DNA of 64,000 nt from an uncultured Methanomicrobiales archaeon. Lineage in GTDB: Archaea > Halobacteriota > Methanomicrobia > Methanomicrobiales > Methanospirillaceae. Positions 40,189 to 50,471 of this stretch are shown here, piece after piece. Each line of letters starts with the position of its first letter. Position 1 is the first letter of the stretch. The position numbers were made by a program, and so were the translations under genes. The notes under the pieces were generated by a model, which saw only the letters and a program-made list of their open reading frames with translations, searched no databases and was not told the origin of the DNA. The DNA lies in the NCBI GenBank assembly GCA_903832665.1, contig CAILCG010000014.1, positions 398,581-462,580 of the forward strand, in the 5' to 3' direction.

Positions 40189-40508
40189 GACAGGGGGGAG
40201 GGGGACCCCCCTCTTGGTTTGGAGTGGGGGTAGGCAGGGCTGGTATCCCCTCCTCGTTTTTTGGAGAGGGGGTGGGTATACCCCCTCTCACTTTTTGGAC
40301 AGGGTACCTCCCCCCTTTCCCGTTTGCGTGAGGGAATGGACTTTCAGTCGTGACTCCACAGGAAGACCCGGTCGGGTGCGTGCAACCGGAGGGGGGTGGG
40401 TCCCTGTCTTTCGTACGACAGGGGGGGAGGGGGGTCCCCCCCTCCTGGTTTGGAGTGGGGGGTAGGGTACCCCCTCTCAAAGTTTGGACATGGTACCCCC
40501 CCTCCGTT
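40189..40508. repeat. imperfect direct repeat of G-tract/C-tract sequence with internal hairpins
   Basis: TGGTTTGGAGTGGGGGTAGG (40215-40234) vs TGGTTTGGAGTGGGGGGTAGG (40446-40466); TACCCCCTCTCA..TTTGGACA..GGTACC repeated in both copies. Confidence 0.7.
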
Positions 40509-40637
40509 TTGTGTTCCATGGGAAAAGGAAGTCTTCTGCAATATCGCATTAAAAATGAGCAGGCACAAAATCTTCGGGTATCCGGTCCATCATCCAGCCC
40601 CCCATTTATATCCCACTTGAAACAACCATTGATCTAT

Positions 40638-41228
40638 ATGATTGATACCATCCTTACCAAGGTGAAAGGATTCATGCTGAATCCTGTTGAAACCTTCCAG
40701 CAGTCAAAAAATGATGACCCAGGCGCAGTGTTCACGTATTTTGGCCTGCTTCTCCTGCTCCATGCGGTCCTCGCGGCTCTGGTCTCCCTTCTCAGGATCG
40801 AAGTCATGCCACCGTATGCCGGGATGTTCGGAGGTCCTGCCATTCCGGTCATGGTGTTCTTCGTGGCGCTGGTTGGCGGGTGTATCATCACGGTCATCTT
40901 TGCCGCATGGCTTCACCTGTGGGTGTATATCCTTGGTGGGCGCAAGGGGATCATGCAGACCGTTAATGCAGTCATCTATGGCCATACCCCCCGCCTGCTT
41001 CTCGGGTGGATACCGTTCATCGGGTTCATCTTCATGCTCTGGTACCTGGCCCTTGGCATTGTGGGAATCCGTGAACTCCAGGAGATGAGTACCGGTAAAG
41101 CCATCCTTGCGGTTGCGATTGCCGTCATCATCCCGCTCATCGTCTTTATCCTGCTGGCGGCATGGTTTTTCATCTCGTATATGACCGTCAACGGGATCCC
41201 GGTCCCCCCGACTAATGCGATAAATTAA
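40638..41228 (+). CDS. Yip1-domain-like membrane protein
   Basis: 'MIDTILTKVKGFMLNPVETFQQSKNDDPGAVFTYFGLLLLLHAVLAALVSLL...'; paralog of 35911-36486. Confidence 0.8.
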   Translation: MIDTILTKVKGFMLNPVETFQQSKNDDPGAVFTYFGLLLLLHAVLAALVSLLRIEVMPPYAGMFGGPAIPVMVFFVALVGGCIITVIFAAWLHLWVYILGGRKGIMQTVNAVIYGHTPRLLLGWIPFIGFIFMLWYLALGIVGIRELQEMSTGKAILAVAIAVIIPLIVFILLAAWFFISYMTVNGIPVPPTNAIN

Positions 41229-41572
41229 GAACAGGGTCGGAGTGTCCCGGGAATCATTCTCTCTTTTTTGTAATTGCCGGAACGATAACCTGCCAACAAC
41301 TATCGCAAACGGTTTACTCATACTGAGGGTTACCGCTCCACACCGGCTCTTCGGGAAAAGCTCCTGCATCAATTCCTGATTTTGAAAAAATGAGAATCGT
41401 CAATCTTCGCGCCAAAAAAACCGGAAGATACGGTAACCATGTTATTACCTCCAGCAGTCTAATGCTGGGAATACCCGGCACATCGGATCATTCCGGCAAC
41501 AGGATACTTCAGCGGGCATCCGGTGCTCCTGACGAATGCTCACGTATGAGGAAGTAACCGGAAATAGCGAGG

Positions 41573-43021
41573 TTGAGCGTGGATTTGGAGAATTGTTTTC
41601 GTATTCCGGCATGGCTGTTGATGATTTCACTGGTTGTTATGGCAGCCGGTATCGGGGTGCTGGTCTCTGCGGAGGAGACACACGTGACCCACACTGCAGA
41701 GGCACCTGCGATCCAAGAGAAGAGCAAACAGGTAACCGAAACTCCCCCGGCAGAATCTTTTGATGCTCCCCATATGATCCTGACCAATGATGAGAGGGAT
41801 GAAATTCAGCGCAAGATCGATGCAGCACCGAAATATTCCGCGGCCGGGCCGGTCCCTCAGGGAACAGTGAGCCTGCTTTCCTATCTTCCCTACAATGCTA
41901 CCGAGCGGGAACAGGGCCATGCCGGGGATTGCTGGGTCTGGGGATCAACCGGGGCCCTTGAGATCGAGCATGCGATCAAGAACGGGATTTTTGACCGGCT
42001 TTCCATCCAGTACTTTGTCGACAATTCCGGCATCGGACCCCTTGGGTATTATTCTGCGTGCCGCGGAGGCAGCCCGAACCGCTTTGCTGCCTGGTATTCC
42101 AGTCCATCGGAAAATCCGGGTATGAAAGTGGTTCCCTGGTCCAACAGAAATGCATTGTATGATCCGCATTGCTCAATTCCCTTTACCCCGGCGCCCCCGG
42201 TATCGACCTCACCTGCCTACCAGTTGAAGAGCATTTCCGTTTCTACCGTGGAGACAAAGGATGTGCCCCAAGCCACGGCCATCAACAATATCAAAAGCGC
42301 TCTTTCGAATAACCACCCCGTCATTGTGGGTTATCATTACGCCCCAGCGACCGCAAACGCGTTTCATAAGTTCTGGAGTTCCCAGCCGGATACGGCGATC
42401 TGGGATCCTTCACGCTACAATGGGGATACCGGAGATGGCGGACACATCATGCTCATCGTCGGGTATGATGACAAAACGGATCCGGCCAATCCCTACTGGC
42501 TTGTCGTGAACAGCTGGGGTGCACCGGCTAACCGGCCGGAGGGCACATTCCGGCTCGCGATGAATATGGATTATGCCGCCGTGATACATCCGGCTGATGA
42601 GAAAACAAAATCCTCGCCGCAGCATTCATTCCAGGTCCTGGATGTGACATTTGCAGATACCCCCCAGGTCCCGGTTGTCAGCAGTATCTCACCGGCATTC
42701 GGCCCTGCAGGCACAACGGTGTCCATTACAGGTATCGGATTTACCAAAACAACGGCAGTCACGTTTGGCGGCACGCCTGCTGCTTCGTATACCGTCACCA
42801 GTGATTCAACCATCACGGCAATCGTCCCGGCCCATGGCGGACAGGCGGATGTGATCGTGAAGACGCCGGTCGGCATATCAGAAGGGGTGGCCTCATATGT
42901 GTACACATATGATGGATCCCCGGCCCGCGGAACCACCACAAAATCGCCGCTTTCCCTCTTCACGGTAGCAGCCGGCAGTGGTGCGGTCTGTCTCCTGCAG
43001 AGAGTAAGAAAAATGAAATAA
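41573..43021 (+). CDS. secreted papain-like (C1A) cysteine protease with IPT/TIG domain
   Basis: 'GHAGDCWVWGSTGALE', 'DGGHIMLIVGYDD', 'WLVVNSWGAP', IPT/TIG 'PVVSSISPAFGPAGTTVSITGIGF'; hydrophobic N-terminus. Confidence 0.8.
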   Translation: MSVDLENCFRIPAWLLMISLVVMAAGIGVLVSAEETHVTHTAEAPAIQEKSKQVTETPPAESFDAPHMILTNDERDEIQRKIDAAPKYSAAGPVPQGTVSLLSYLPYNATEREQGHAGDCWVWGSTGALEIEHAIKNGIFDRLSIQYFVDNSGIGPLGYYSACRGGSPNRFAAWYSSPSENPGMKVVPWSNRNALYDPHCSIPFTPAPPVSTSPAYQLKSISVSTVETKDVPQATAINNIKSALSNNHPVIVGYHYAPATANAFHKFWSSQPDTAIWDPSRYNGDTGDGGHIMLIVGYDDKTDPANPYWLVVNSWGAPANRPEGTFRLAMNMDYAAVIHPADEKTKSSPQHSFQVLDVTFADTPQVPVVSSISPAFGPAGTTVSITGIGFTKTTAVTFGGTPAASYTVTSDSTITAIVPAHGGQADVIVKTPVGISEGVASYVYTYDGSPARGTTTKSPLSLFTVAAGSGAVCLLQRVRKMK

Positions 43022-43164
43022 TACGCAATTTTTTTTTCGAACGCTGACTTGCACGGATGGGATTACCCCATTTCCGGGAATCTACACCCTGATAGACGAT
43101 CTGCTCACACCGTGTACGCACAACGTCATAAAGCATCGCTTACCCCGGAACAAAAAAAAGAATT

Positions 43165-44769
43165 CTAAATCTTCTCGTTCGATATCCGGGCACATGTTGC
43201 AGTAAAGATCCCGGGCATCCCACGGATCTCTTCCATCACGCTTTCGGGCACTTCACTGTCCACGTTCAGGACCATGATGGCGTGCTCACCGGGATTAATA
43301 CGGCCAACCTGCATGCCGGCAATATTAATATTGGATTTCCCGAGGATGGTTGAAGCACGGCCGATAACGCCGGGCTTATCCAGGTGGCGTGACACGATCA
43401 CGTAGCCTTCGGGGATCATGTCCATCGTGTAGCCACCGACTGCGACAATACGGCTGCGGCCCTTGAAAAAGACCGTGCCGCTGACCGTCTCTTCACCCTT
43501 GTCGGTCTTGACCCGGATGGTGATGAGGTTCTTGAATCCGCTGGACTCTTGCGTAACAGTCTCGCTGACCGCGATGCCGCGTTCCTTTGCAATGAAATCC
43601 GCGTTCACGATATTGACCGGTGCCTGGAGTACCGGGTCGAGAAGTCCCTTGAGGGCGAGGCGGGCGACGTACTTCATGCTGCCTGCATACGCAGAGAGTT
43701 CGCCGCCGTAGATAAGCTCAACTGAGGAGAGCCGGCCGCTAGCGATCTGGGTGACGAAGCGTCCCATCTTCTCCGCGAGCTGGGCAAAGGGTGCGAGCAC
43801 TTCTGCATGCTCGGGCGGGACCATGGGGGCGTTGACCACGTATTTCGCAGATCCGCCCTTTAAGACTTCCACGCATTGTTTGGCAACGGAGACTGCCACA
43901 TTGACCTGCGCTTCGACCGTGCTTGCCCCGAGATGCGGGGTCACAATGATCTGGTCGAGGGTGAGGAGCGGGGATTCCGTCGGGGGTTCAGTCTCGAATA
44001 CATCGAGGGCTGCTCCCGCAATCTTGCCGCTCTTGACTGCATCGTAGAGAGCCCTCTCATCGATGATGCCACCACGGGCGCAGTTGATGATCCGGACGCC
44101 GTCTTTCATCGTCGCGATGCTCTTTTCATTGATGACGTGCTTGGTCTCGGCTATCAGGGGGGTGTGGACGGTGATGACATCGGCGACCTTGAAGAGGTCG
44201 GCCATGGACATCATCTGGACACCGAGCTGGGCTGCCCGTTCCTGGGTGATGAAGGGATCGTAAGCAACGCATTTCATATCCATCGCATTTGCCCGCTTGG
44301 CCACTTCACGTCCGATTCTTCCAAACCCTACAATACCGAGCGTCTTCTCGTTGAGTTCAACACCCATGAACTTTGAGCGCTTCCACTCCTTCTTCTTGAG
44401 GCTCGCGTTTGCCTGGGGGATGTTGCGGGCAAGGGACTGCATCATGGCCATCGTGTGCTCGGTTGCGGCAAGGGTATTTCCCTCAGGAGCATTGGCGACA
44501 ATAATTCCCTTGCGGGTCGCCGCATCTATATCGATATTGTCCACACCGACACCGGCACGCCCGATGAACTTGAGCTTCTTACCGGCCTCAATCACTTTTG
44601 CATTGACATCCGTGCTGCTCCGCACGAGCAGGGCATCATAGTCCCCGATGATCTTCAGGAGCTCTTCTTCCTTAAGCTCAGTCTTGACGTCTACATCAAC
44701 TGCCGCCCGCAGGATAACAAGCCCTTCTTCCGCCAGCGGATCACTGACGAGCACCTTTGCGTTTGCCAT
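43165..44769 (-). CDS. serA: D-3-phosphoglycerate dehydrogenase
   Basis: 'VLVSDPLAEEGLVILRA', 'GRAGVGVDNIDIDAAT', 'LGIVGFGRIGREVAKRA', C-terminal ASB/ACT domains. Confidence 0.95.
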   Translation of the reverse strand: MANAKVLVSDPLAEEGLVILRAAVDVDVKTELKEEELLKIIGDYDALLVRSSTDVNAKVIEAGKKLKFIGRAGVGVDNIDIDAATRKGIIVANAPEGNTLAATEHTMAMMQSLARNIPQANASLKKKEWKRSKFMGVELNEKTLGIVGFGRIGREVAKRANAMDMKCVAYDPFITQERAAQLGVQMMSMADLFKVADVITVHTPLIAETKHVINEKSIATMKDGVRIINCARGGIIDERALYDAVKSGKIAGAALDVFETEPPTESPLLTLDQIIVTPHLGASTVEAQVNVAVSVAKQCVEVLKGGSAKYVVNAPMVPPEHAEVLAPFAQLAEKMGRFVTQIASGRLSSVELIYGGELSAYAGSMKYVARLALKGLLDPVLQAPVNIVNADFIAKERGIAVSETVTQESSGFKNLITIRVKTDKGEETVSGTVFFKGRSRIVAVGGYTMDMIPEGYVIVSRHLDKPGVIGRASTILGKSNINIAGMQVGRINPGEHAIMVLNVDSEVPESVMEEIRGMPGIFTATCARISNEKI

Positions 44770-44956
44770 AAAAACCCATACAATATCTGCGCCATACTTA
44801 ATCAGGGTTATTCTTTACCTGCCGGCAGGCGCTCATGCGGAATTTATGGAAAATTTTTCAGGAAACAACCCGTTCCTGCAGGATCAGGTGATGGAATTGT
44901 GACGGACGATGATAATTATTAAACAGGGTGGCGATGAGATCATAAGTGGTGCGAAC

Positions 44957-47248
44957 ATGAAAAATGTGCCTACTATTCTCTGGCTTGAGGAGATCAGGAA
45001 GGAAGATATCATTTCTGTCGGGGGTAAGGGTGCGTCTCTTGGAGAGATGGCGTCCATTGGACTTCCCGTACCGAGAGCCTTCGTGGTCACCGCACAGGCA
45101 TTCCGAAGGTTTTTAGTCGAGACCGATCTTGAAGAGAAGATTTTTTCATCGTTCGAGCGGCTCGATGTCGAGGATAACGAGGCGCTGGAAAGAGCCGCCG
45201 ATCACGCCAAGAAGCTGGTGATGACGGCAACAATACCGGCAATCATGCGAGACGAGATCAAAGCAGCCTACAAGAAGATGTCTGCCGATAATCTCATCGT
45301 CGCGGTCCGGTCAAGCGCAACTGCAGAAGATCTCCCGGACGCCAGCTTTGCCGGCCAGCAGGAGACCTTCCTCAATATCAAGGGGGAGGCAAACCTCCTC
45401 GATTCAATCCAGAAATGCTGGGCATCCCTCTACGGGGCCCGGGCAATCTACTACCGGGCAAAGCAGGGATTCGACGACCACACGGTCAATATCGCCGTCG
45501 TTGTCCAGCAGCTGGTCCATTCAGAAAAAGCAGGGGTTATGTTCACCTCCCACCCGATCACCGGTGAACCCAATACCATCATCGAAGGCTCATGGGGACT
45601 GGGCGAGGCAGTAGTCTCGGGTTCGGTCTCTCCCGACAAATACGTCTTTGACCAGCGGACCGAGAAGGTCATCGACACGTTCATTGCAAACAAGAAGATT
45701 GAGATCATCGCAGATGGCGAACACGGTACCAAACTCGTCGATGTTTCACCTGCAAAGCAGGACGCACAGGTGCTCTCGGATGCAGAAGTTGCCAAGCTGG
45801 GCATGTACGGCAAGATTGCCGAGAACCATTACGGCATTCCGCAGGATGTTGAATGGGGCATTGTCAAGGGAACGATCTATATCCTCCAGTCCCGGCCCAT
45901 CACCACCATCGGGGCAAAAAAAGAGAACAAGAGTGTGGCCGGACCCAAGTCTGAAGCAAAGATCATCCTGAAAGGCCAGGGTGCAGCACCCGGCATCGCA
46001 TCAGGAAAAGTCGTTGTCATCCGGGATGTCAAAGACGTGGGATCGGTGCGTGAAGGTGATATCCTGGTCACGAAGATGACCAACCCCGACATGGTGCCAG
46101 CGATGCGCAAGGTGGCGGCAATTATCACTGATGAGGGCGGTATGACCTGCCATGCAGCAATCGTGAGCCGGGAACTCGGCACACCGGCAATTGTGGGTAC
46201 GAAGAATGCCACCAATGTGCTCAAAAACGGGCAGCTGATCACCGTTGATGGCGAGCTGGGACTCGTCTATGAGGGGTTACTCCCGCAGGCAGCGGCCCCG
46301 GTCCAGGCAGCCGCTCCCCAGCGGCTGGTTGCCCAGGCATCCCAGATCATCACCGCAACAAGCGTCAAGGTGAATGTCTCCATCCCCGAAGCCGCAGCTC
46401 GGGCGGCAGCCACCGGCGCAGATGGTGTCGGCCTCCTCCGGATCGAGCACCTGATCCTGGGCCTGAACAAGACCCCGGGCTGGTTCATTGCCAATAACAA
46501 GGAAGAGGAGTTTGTCAAGGAGCTCCACGACGGGATCAAGATCGTCATGGACGCCTTCCCGGGAAAAACCGTCTGGGTGCGGACACTCGATGCACCCACC
46601 GATGAGTTCCGGAATATGCAGGGCGGGGAGAGCGAACCCCACGAGCACAACCCGATGCTTGGCTGGAGAGGGATCCGGCGCGACCTCCAGAGCCCGGAGC
46701 AGTTCCGGCTCCAGGTCGAGGCCTTCAAGCGCCTCTGGAAAGAAGGGTACGAGCACCTCGGCATCATGTTCCCGATGGTCTCGCACCCCAACCAGTTCAT
46801 TGCAGCAAAAGAGATGATGCGGTCCTACGGGGTCGATGTCGAGAACATCACGCTCGGTATCATGATCGAGATCCCATCGAGCGCCATCATGATCGAGGAT
46901 TTCTGCAAAGCGGGAATCAAATTCGCCTCGTTCGGGACCAATGACCTGATCCAGTACACCCTTGCCATCGACCGCAACAACGAGAACGTTGCCGACATGT
47001 ACCAGCCACAGCACCCGGCTGTCCTTCACCTGATCCACAATGCGATCCAGGTCTGCAGGGCCTATGACATCGAATGCTCTATCTGCGGCCAGGCCGGCTC
47101 CGACCCTAAGATGGCCATATGGTTAGTCGAGCACGGCATTACCAGCATCTCGGCCAACATCGATGCCATTGCAAAGATCCGCGAGGCGGTTGCCCGCACA
47201 GAAAAGCGCATTATCCTCGAAGCCGCGAGATCAAAAGATGCTGAATAA
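44957..47248 (+). CDS. ppsA: phosphoenolpyruvate synthase
   Basis: 'GGKGASLGEMASIGLPVPRAFVVTAQAF', 'RSSATAEDLPDASFAGQQETFLN', 'GGMTCHAAIVSRELGTPAIVGT', 'FGTNDLIQYTLAIDR'. Confidence 0.95.
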   Translation: MKNVPTILWLEEIRKEDIISVGGKGASLGEMASIGLPVPRAFVVTAQAFRRFLVETDLEEKIFSSFERLDVEDNEALERAADHAKKLVMTATIPAIMRDEIKAAYKKMSADNLIVAVRSSATAEDLPDASFAGQQETFLNIKGEANLLDSIQKCWASLYGARAIYYRAKQGFDDHTVNIAVVVQQLVHSEKAGVMFTSHPITGEPNTIIEGSWGLGEAVVSGSVSPDKYVFDQRTEKVIDTFIANKKIEIIADGEHGTKLVDVSPAKQDAQVLSDAEVAKLGMYGKIAENHYGIPQDVEWGIVKGTIYILQSRPITTIGAKKENKSVAGPKSEAKIILKGQGAAPGIASGKVVVIRDVKDVGSVREGDILVTKMTNPDMVPAMRKVAAIITDEGGMTCHAAIVSRELGTPAIVGTKNATNVLKNGQLITVDGELGLVYEGLLPQAAAPVQAAAPQRLVAQASQIITATSVKVNVSIPEAAARAAATGADGVGLLRIEHLILGLNKTPGWFIANNKEEEFVKELHDGIKIVMDAFPGKTVWVRTLDAPTDEFRNMQGGESEPHEHNPMLGWRGIRRDLQSPEQFRLQVEAFKRLWKEGYEHLGIMFPMVSHPNQFIAAKEMMRSYGVDVENITLGIMIEIPSSAIMIEDFCKAGIKFASFGTNDLIQYTLAIDRNNENVADMYQPQHPAVLHLIHNAIQVCRAYDIECSICGQAGSDPKMAIWLVEHGITSISANIDAIAKIREAVARTEKRIILEAARSKDAE

Positions 47249-48344
47249 GGGTTGTCCTGAAGAAGAACTCTTCTCTTTTTTCTCCCGGAAAAAACGGGAG
47301 GATCTTGACCATTCCTACATCCTGAGCTCCATGTGCACCATCCCCCACCCGGTAGCGGTGCGGGCCCATTGCATGTTCATGGAGACTAACCTCGGCGACC
47401 CGGGCCTCTTTCCCGGCACGGCATCCCTCGAACAGCTCCTGATCAAGCGGTTCGCTGCGCTCTATCACTGTCCGGATGCCGGCGGCTATGCCACCAGCGG
47501 GGGCACCGAATCCAATCTCCAGGCGCTCCGGCTGGCAAAGGTGCAGCAGAACGATATCGCCTACCCAAACGCCGTAGTCCCGGAATCAGCCCATTTCTCG
47601 TTCAAGAAGGCCTGCGATATCCTGGGCATCGAGATGCGGGGCGTGCCACTGGCAGCAGATCTCCGCATGGATGCCGAGGCTGCCGCAGAACAGATTGACA
47701 ACAACACGATTGCCCTGGTAGGAATTGCCGGCACAACCGAGTACGGCATGGTCGATCCCATCGCAGACCTCGCAAAGATCGCGTACCAGCACAATGTCTT
47801 CTTTCACGTGGATGCGGCCTTTGGGGGCATGGTCATCCCGTTCCTCGACAGGCCGATCCCCTTCGACTTCTCCCTGCCCGGCGTAACAACGATTGCAGTC
47901 GATCCGCACAAGATGGGCATGAGCACGATTCCCGCCGGCTGCCTGCTCACCCGGGAACCGGATATGCTCCATGCCCTCAACATCGACACCCCGTACCTCA
48001 CGGTAAAACAGGAGTTCACCCTGGCGGGTACCCGCCCGGGTGCACCGGTCGTCGGGGCACTTGCGGTGCTCGACTACCTAGGAATTGAGGGGATGCGGGC
48101 GGTGGTAAATGGCTGCATGAAGAACACACAGCGCCTGATTGCCGGCATGGAAACGTTTGGTTTTCCCCGGGCAGCAACACCCGACGTAAATGTTGCAACC
48201 TTCATTGCAAAGAAAGAAGATATCCCGGCCCCCTGGAAAGTCTCCTGGACACGGGCGGGACACCTGCGGATCGTCTGCATGCCCCACGTGCCTGGCGAAC
48301 GCATTGAGGCTTTTTTAACCGATATTGGTGAATCACATGCTTGA
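47238..48344 (+). CDS. mfnA: L-tyrosine/L-aspartate decarboxylase
   Basis: PLP-decarboxylase motifs '[16 protein letters not shown]', '[14 protein letters not shown]', '[14 protein letters not shown]'; methanogen MfnA-like. Confidence 0.92.
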   Translation: MLNKGCPEEELFSFFSRKKREDLDHSYILSSMCTIPHPVAVRAHCMFMETNLGDPGLFPGTASLEQLLIKRFAALYHCPDAGGYATSGGTESNLQALRLAKVQQNDIAYPNAVVPESAHFSFKKACDILGIEMRGVPLAADLRMDAEAAAEQIDNNTIALVGIAGTTEYGMVDPIADLAKIAYQHNVFFHVDAAFGGMVIPFLDRPIPFDFSLPGVTTIAVDPHKMGMSTIPAGCLLTREPDMLHALNIDTPYLTVKQEFTLAGTRPGAPVVGALAVLDYLGIEGMRAVVNGCMKNTQRLIAGMETFGFPRAATPDVNVATFIAKKEDIPAPWKVSWTRAGHLRIVCMPHVPGERIEAFLTDIGESHA

Positions 48345-48885
48345 CCGACTGGTAGAATCCTTAGAAACCTGCCCTATGGTGAAACGGGGAGAGTACAACT
48401 ATTTCATCCACCCGATCACCGATGGCGTACCGATTGTTGAACCTGCACTGCTCCGCGATGTCTGCACCGCGATGATCAAGGTCATGGACCTGAACAACGT
48501 GGACAAGATCGTTGCCGTAGAGGCAATGGGTATCCATATCGGTTCAGTCCTCTCGACGATGACGGATATCCCGATGACGGTCATGCGGAAACGCGAATAC
48601 AAGCTCCCCTTTGAAGTGCCGGTCCACCAGACCACCGGCTATTCAAAAGGCGAACTGTATCTCAACGGGGTCTACAAGGGTGACCGCGTTGTGATCATCG
48701 ATGATGTCGTGAGCACGGGCGGCACGATGAAGGCACTCTTGAAGGCGCTCGAGATTGCCGGTGCTGAGGTAGTCGATGTCTGCATTGCGATCCAGCGGGG
48801 CAACCCCGATATCGGCAGGCCCTACAAATCCCTGGTCAGGATCGAGGTTGACGAAAAGGTGCATGTGGTTGAACGATACCTCTGA
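48337..48885 (+). CDS. hpt: hypoxanthine/adenine phosphoribosyltransferase (archaeal Hpt)
   Basis: '[15 protein letters not shown]', PRPP motif '[20 protein letters not shown]'. Confidence 0.9.
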   Translation: MLDRLVESLETCPMVKRGEYNYFIHPITDGVPIVEPALLRDVCTAMIKVMDLNNVDKIVAVEAMGIHIGSVLSTMTDIPMTVMRKREYKLPFEVPVHQTTGYSKGELYLNGVYKGDRVVIIDDVVSTGGTMKALLKALEIAGAEVVDVCIAIQRGNPDIGRPYKSLVRIEVDEKVHVVERYL

Positions 48886-49810
48886 TCTGGTAGAACGCTT
48901 ACGTAAACGGGATGCTCATACCGTTGCCCTCCAGTTTCCTGCGGGACTCAAGAGAAGGGCTGCTGAGTATGCCTCCCGGCTCCGGGAGGCCGGCTTTGTG
49001 GTGATCATCAGTGGCGATCCATGTTACGGGGCCTGCGATCTGGCCCTCGATACCCTTGCCCATGCGGATGTGCTCGTGCATATCGGGCACACCCCGGTGG
49101 ATGAGCGGGAGAATGTGATCTTCGAGCCCTACCCGGTCGATTTTGATGTCACTGTGCTGGCAAACGCACTCCCGCTTCTCAACGCGAAGATCGTGGGACT
49201 TGTCACTACGGTGCAGCATGTCCACGTCATTCCTGCCATGGAATCATTCCTGCGGGAGAAGGGGATTGATGTTAAAGTGGCAGATGGGGGAACACGGGCA
49301 CCGAACCGGGGACAGGTGCTCGGGTGCAGCTTTGCGGCTGCCCGCTCCACCCATGCTCCCGAGATCCTCTTTGTCGGTACCGGTGTATTTCATCCGATCG
49401 GGATTGCACTCTCTACGGGTGCACAGGTGATCGCCCTCGATCCCCTGACCGGGATCGCCCAGGAAATAAGCGGTGAACCCCTCCTCCGCCGAAGGTTCGC
49501 GGTGATGGAAAAGGCACGGGATGCAGAGAGCATCGGCATCATCGTGAGTTCAAAGTGTGGGCAGCAACGGATGGCCCTTGCAGAGCGTTTATCCGTACTC
49601 TCACCCAAAGCAGTGATCGTTACCATGCGGGAAGTGAGCCCCGACGAACTGCTCAACCTCGGGTTCGCCTGCTATGTAAATACCGCCTGCCCCCGGCTGG
49701 CCTATGATGACCAGGTACGTTTTCCCGCACCCGTCATCTCCCCGCAGGAGTTCGAGATCCTCTGCGGCGTCCGGACCTGGGACGACTATGCCATTGACGA
49801 GATCTTATGA
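48863..49810 (+). CDS. dph2: diphthamide biosynthesis enzyme Dph2
   Basis: '[20 protein letters not shown]', '[30 protein letters not shown]', '[16 protein letters not shown]', '[14 protein letters not shown]'. Confidence 0.92.
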   Translation: MWLNDTSDLVERLRKRDAHTVALQFPAGLKRRAAEYASRLREAGFVVIISGDPCYGACDLALDTLAHADVLVHIGHTPVDERENVIFEPYPVDFDVTVLANALPLLNAKIVGLVTTVQHVHVIPAMESFLREKGIDVKVADGGTRAPNRGQVLGCSFAAARSTHAPEILFVGTGVFHPIGIALSTGAQVIALDPLTGIAQEISGEPLLRRRFAVMEKARDAESIGIIVSSKCGQQRMALAERLSVLSPKAVIVTMREVSPDELLNLGFACYVNTACPRLAYDDQVRFPAPVISPQEFEILCGVRTWDDYAIDEIL

Positions 49811-50421
49811 AACTGAAACAACTCGAGATGACACTCCAGAAGGCAAAAGGGTACGAGAAGCCCCGGCCTTCGCTCGAACAATATATGACTCCCGCCCCGC
49901 TCGCCGCCCGCATGCTCTACCATGCGCTGATGAAGGGTGACATCGAGGGCAAACGCGTCTGTGATCTCGGGAGCGGTACGGGAGTACTGGCAATCGGCGC
50001 TGCACTCCTTGGGGCAGAGTCGATGATTGGCGTGGAGAAAGATCCCAATGCGGTGGCTGTGGCACAGGAGAACGCTGTACTCCTTGGGGCGGATGTGGAG
50101 TTCATCACCGCAGATATCCAGGACAAGACGCTGTCGGAAAAGACCGGCACCTGCGATACCGTGGTCATGAATCCGCCATTCGGCGCACAGAAGATCCATG
50201 CGGATCGCCCGTTCGTTGATTTCGCCCTCACTGCTGCGCCGGTGGTGTACAGCATATTTAATGCGGGATCTACCCCATTTATTAAAGCCTTCATCCGTAA
50301 ACGGGCCGTGGTTGCCGAACAGGTCGGCAGTGCATTTGCCATCAAACGCACCTTTGCTTTCCACACCCGTGACGTGCTGGAGTTCGAGGTCGAGATATTA
50401 CGACTGGTACGGAAACAATAA
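49807..50421 (+). CDS. METTL5-family methyltransferase
   Basis: 'LEQYMTPAPLAARMLYHAL', 'VCDLGSGTGVLAIGAALLGA', 'VVMNPPFGAQKIHADRPF'. Confidence 0.9.
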   Translation: MKLKQLEMTLQKAKGYEKPRPSLEQYMTPAPLAARMLYHALMKGDIEGKRVCDLGSGTGVLAIGAALLGAESMIGVEKDPNAVAVAQENAVLLGADVEFITADIQDKTLSEKTGTCDTVVMNPPFGAQKIHADRPFVDFALTAAPVVYSIFNAGSTPFIKAFIRKRAVVAEQVGSAFAIKRTFAFHTRDVLEFEVEILRLVRKQ

Positions 50422-50471
50422 ATCAGCCCCGCAGCGCAACCCGGACCATCACGGGCCTTGCCGCTGCCCAT

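Noticed and set aside
40040-40549. 169 aa minus ORF with repeated 'PTPNQEGGxPPPPC' peptides
   Set aside because: The peptide repeat is explained by the G/C-tract DNA repeat; no credible start context or family
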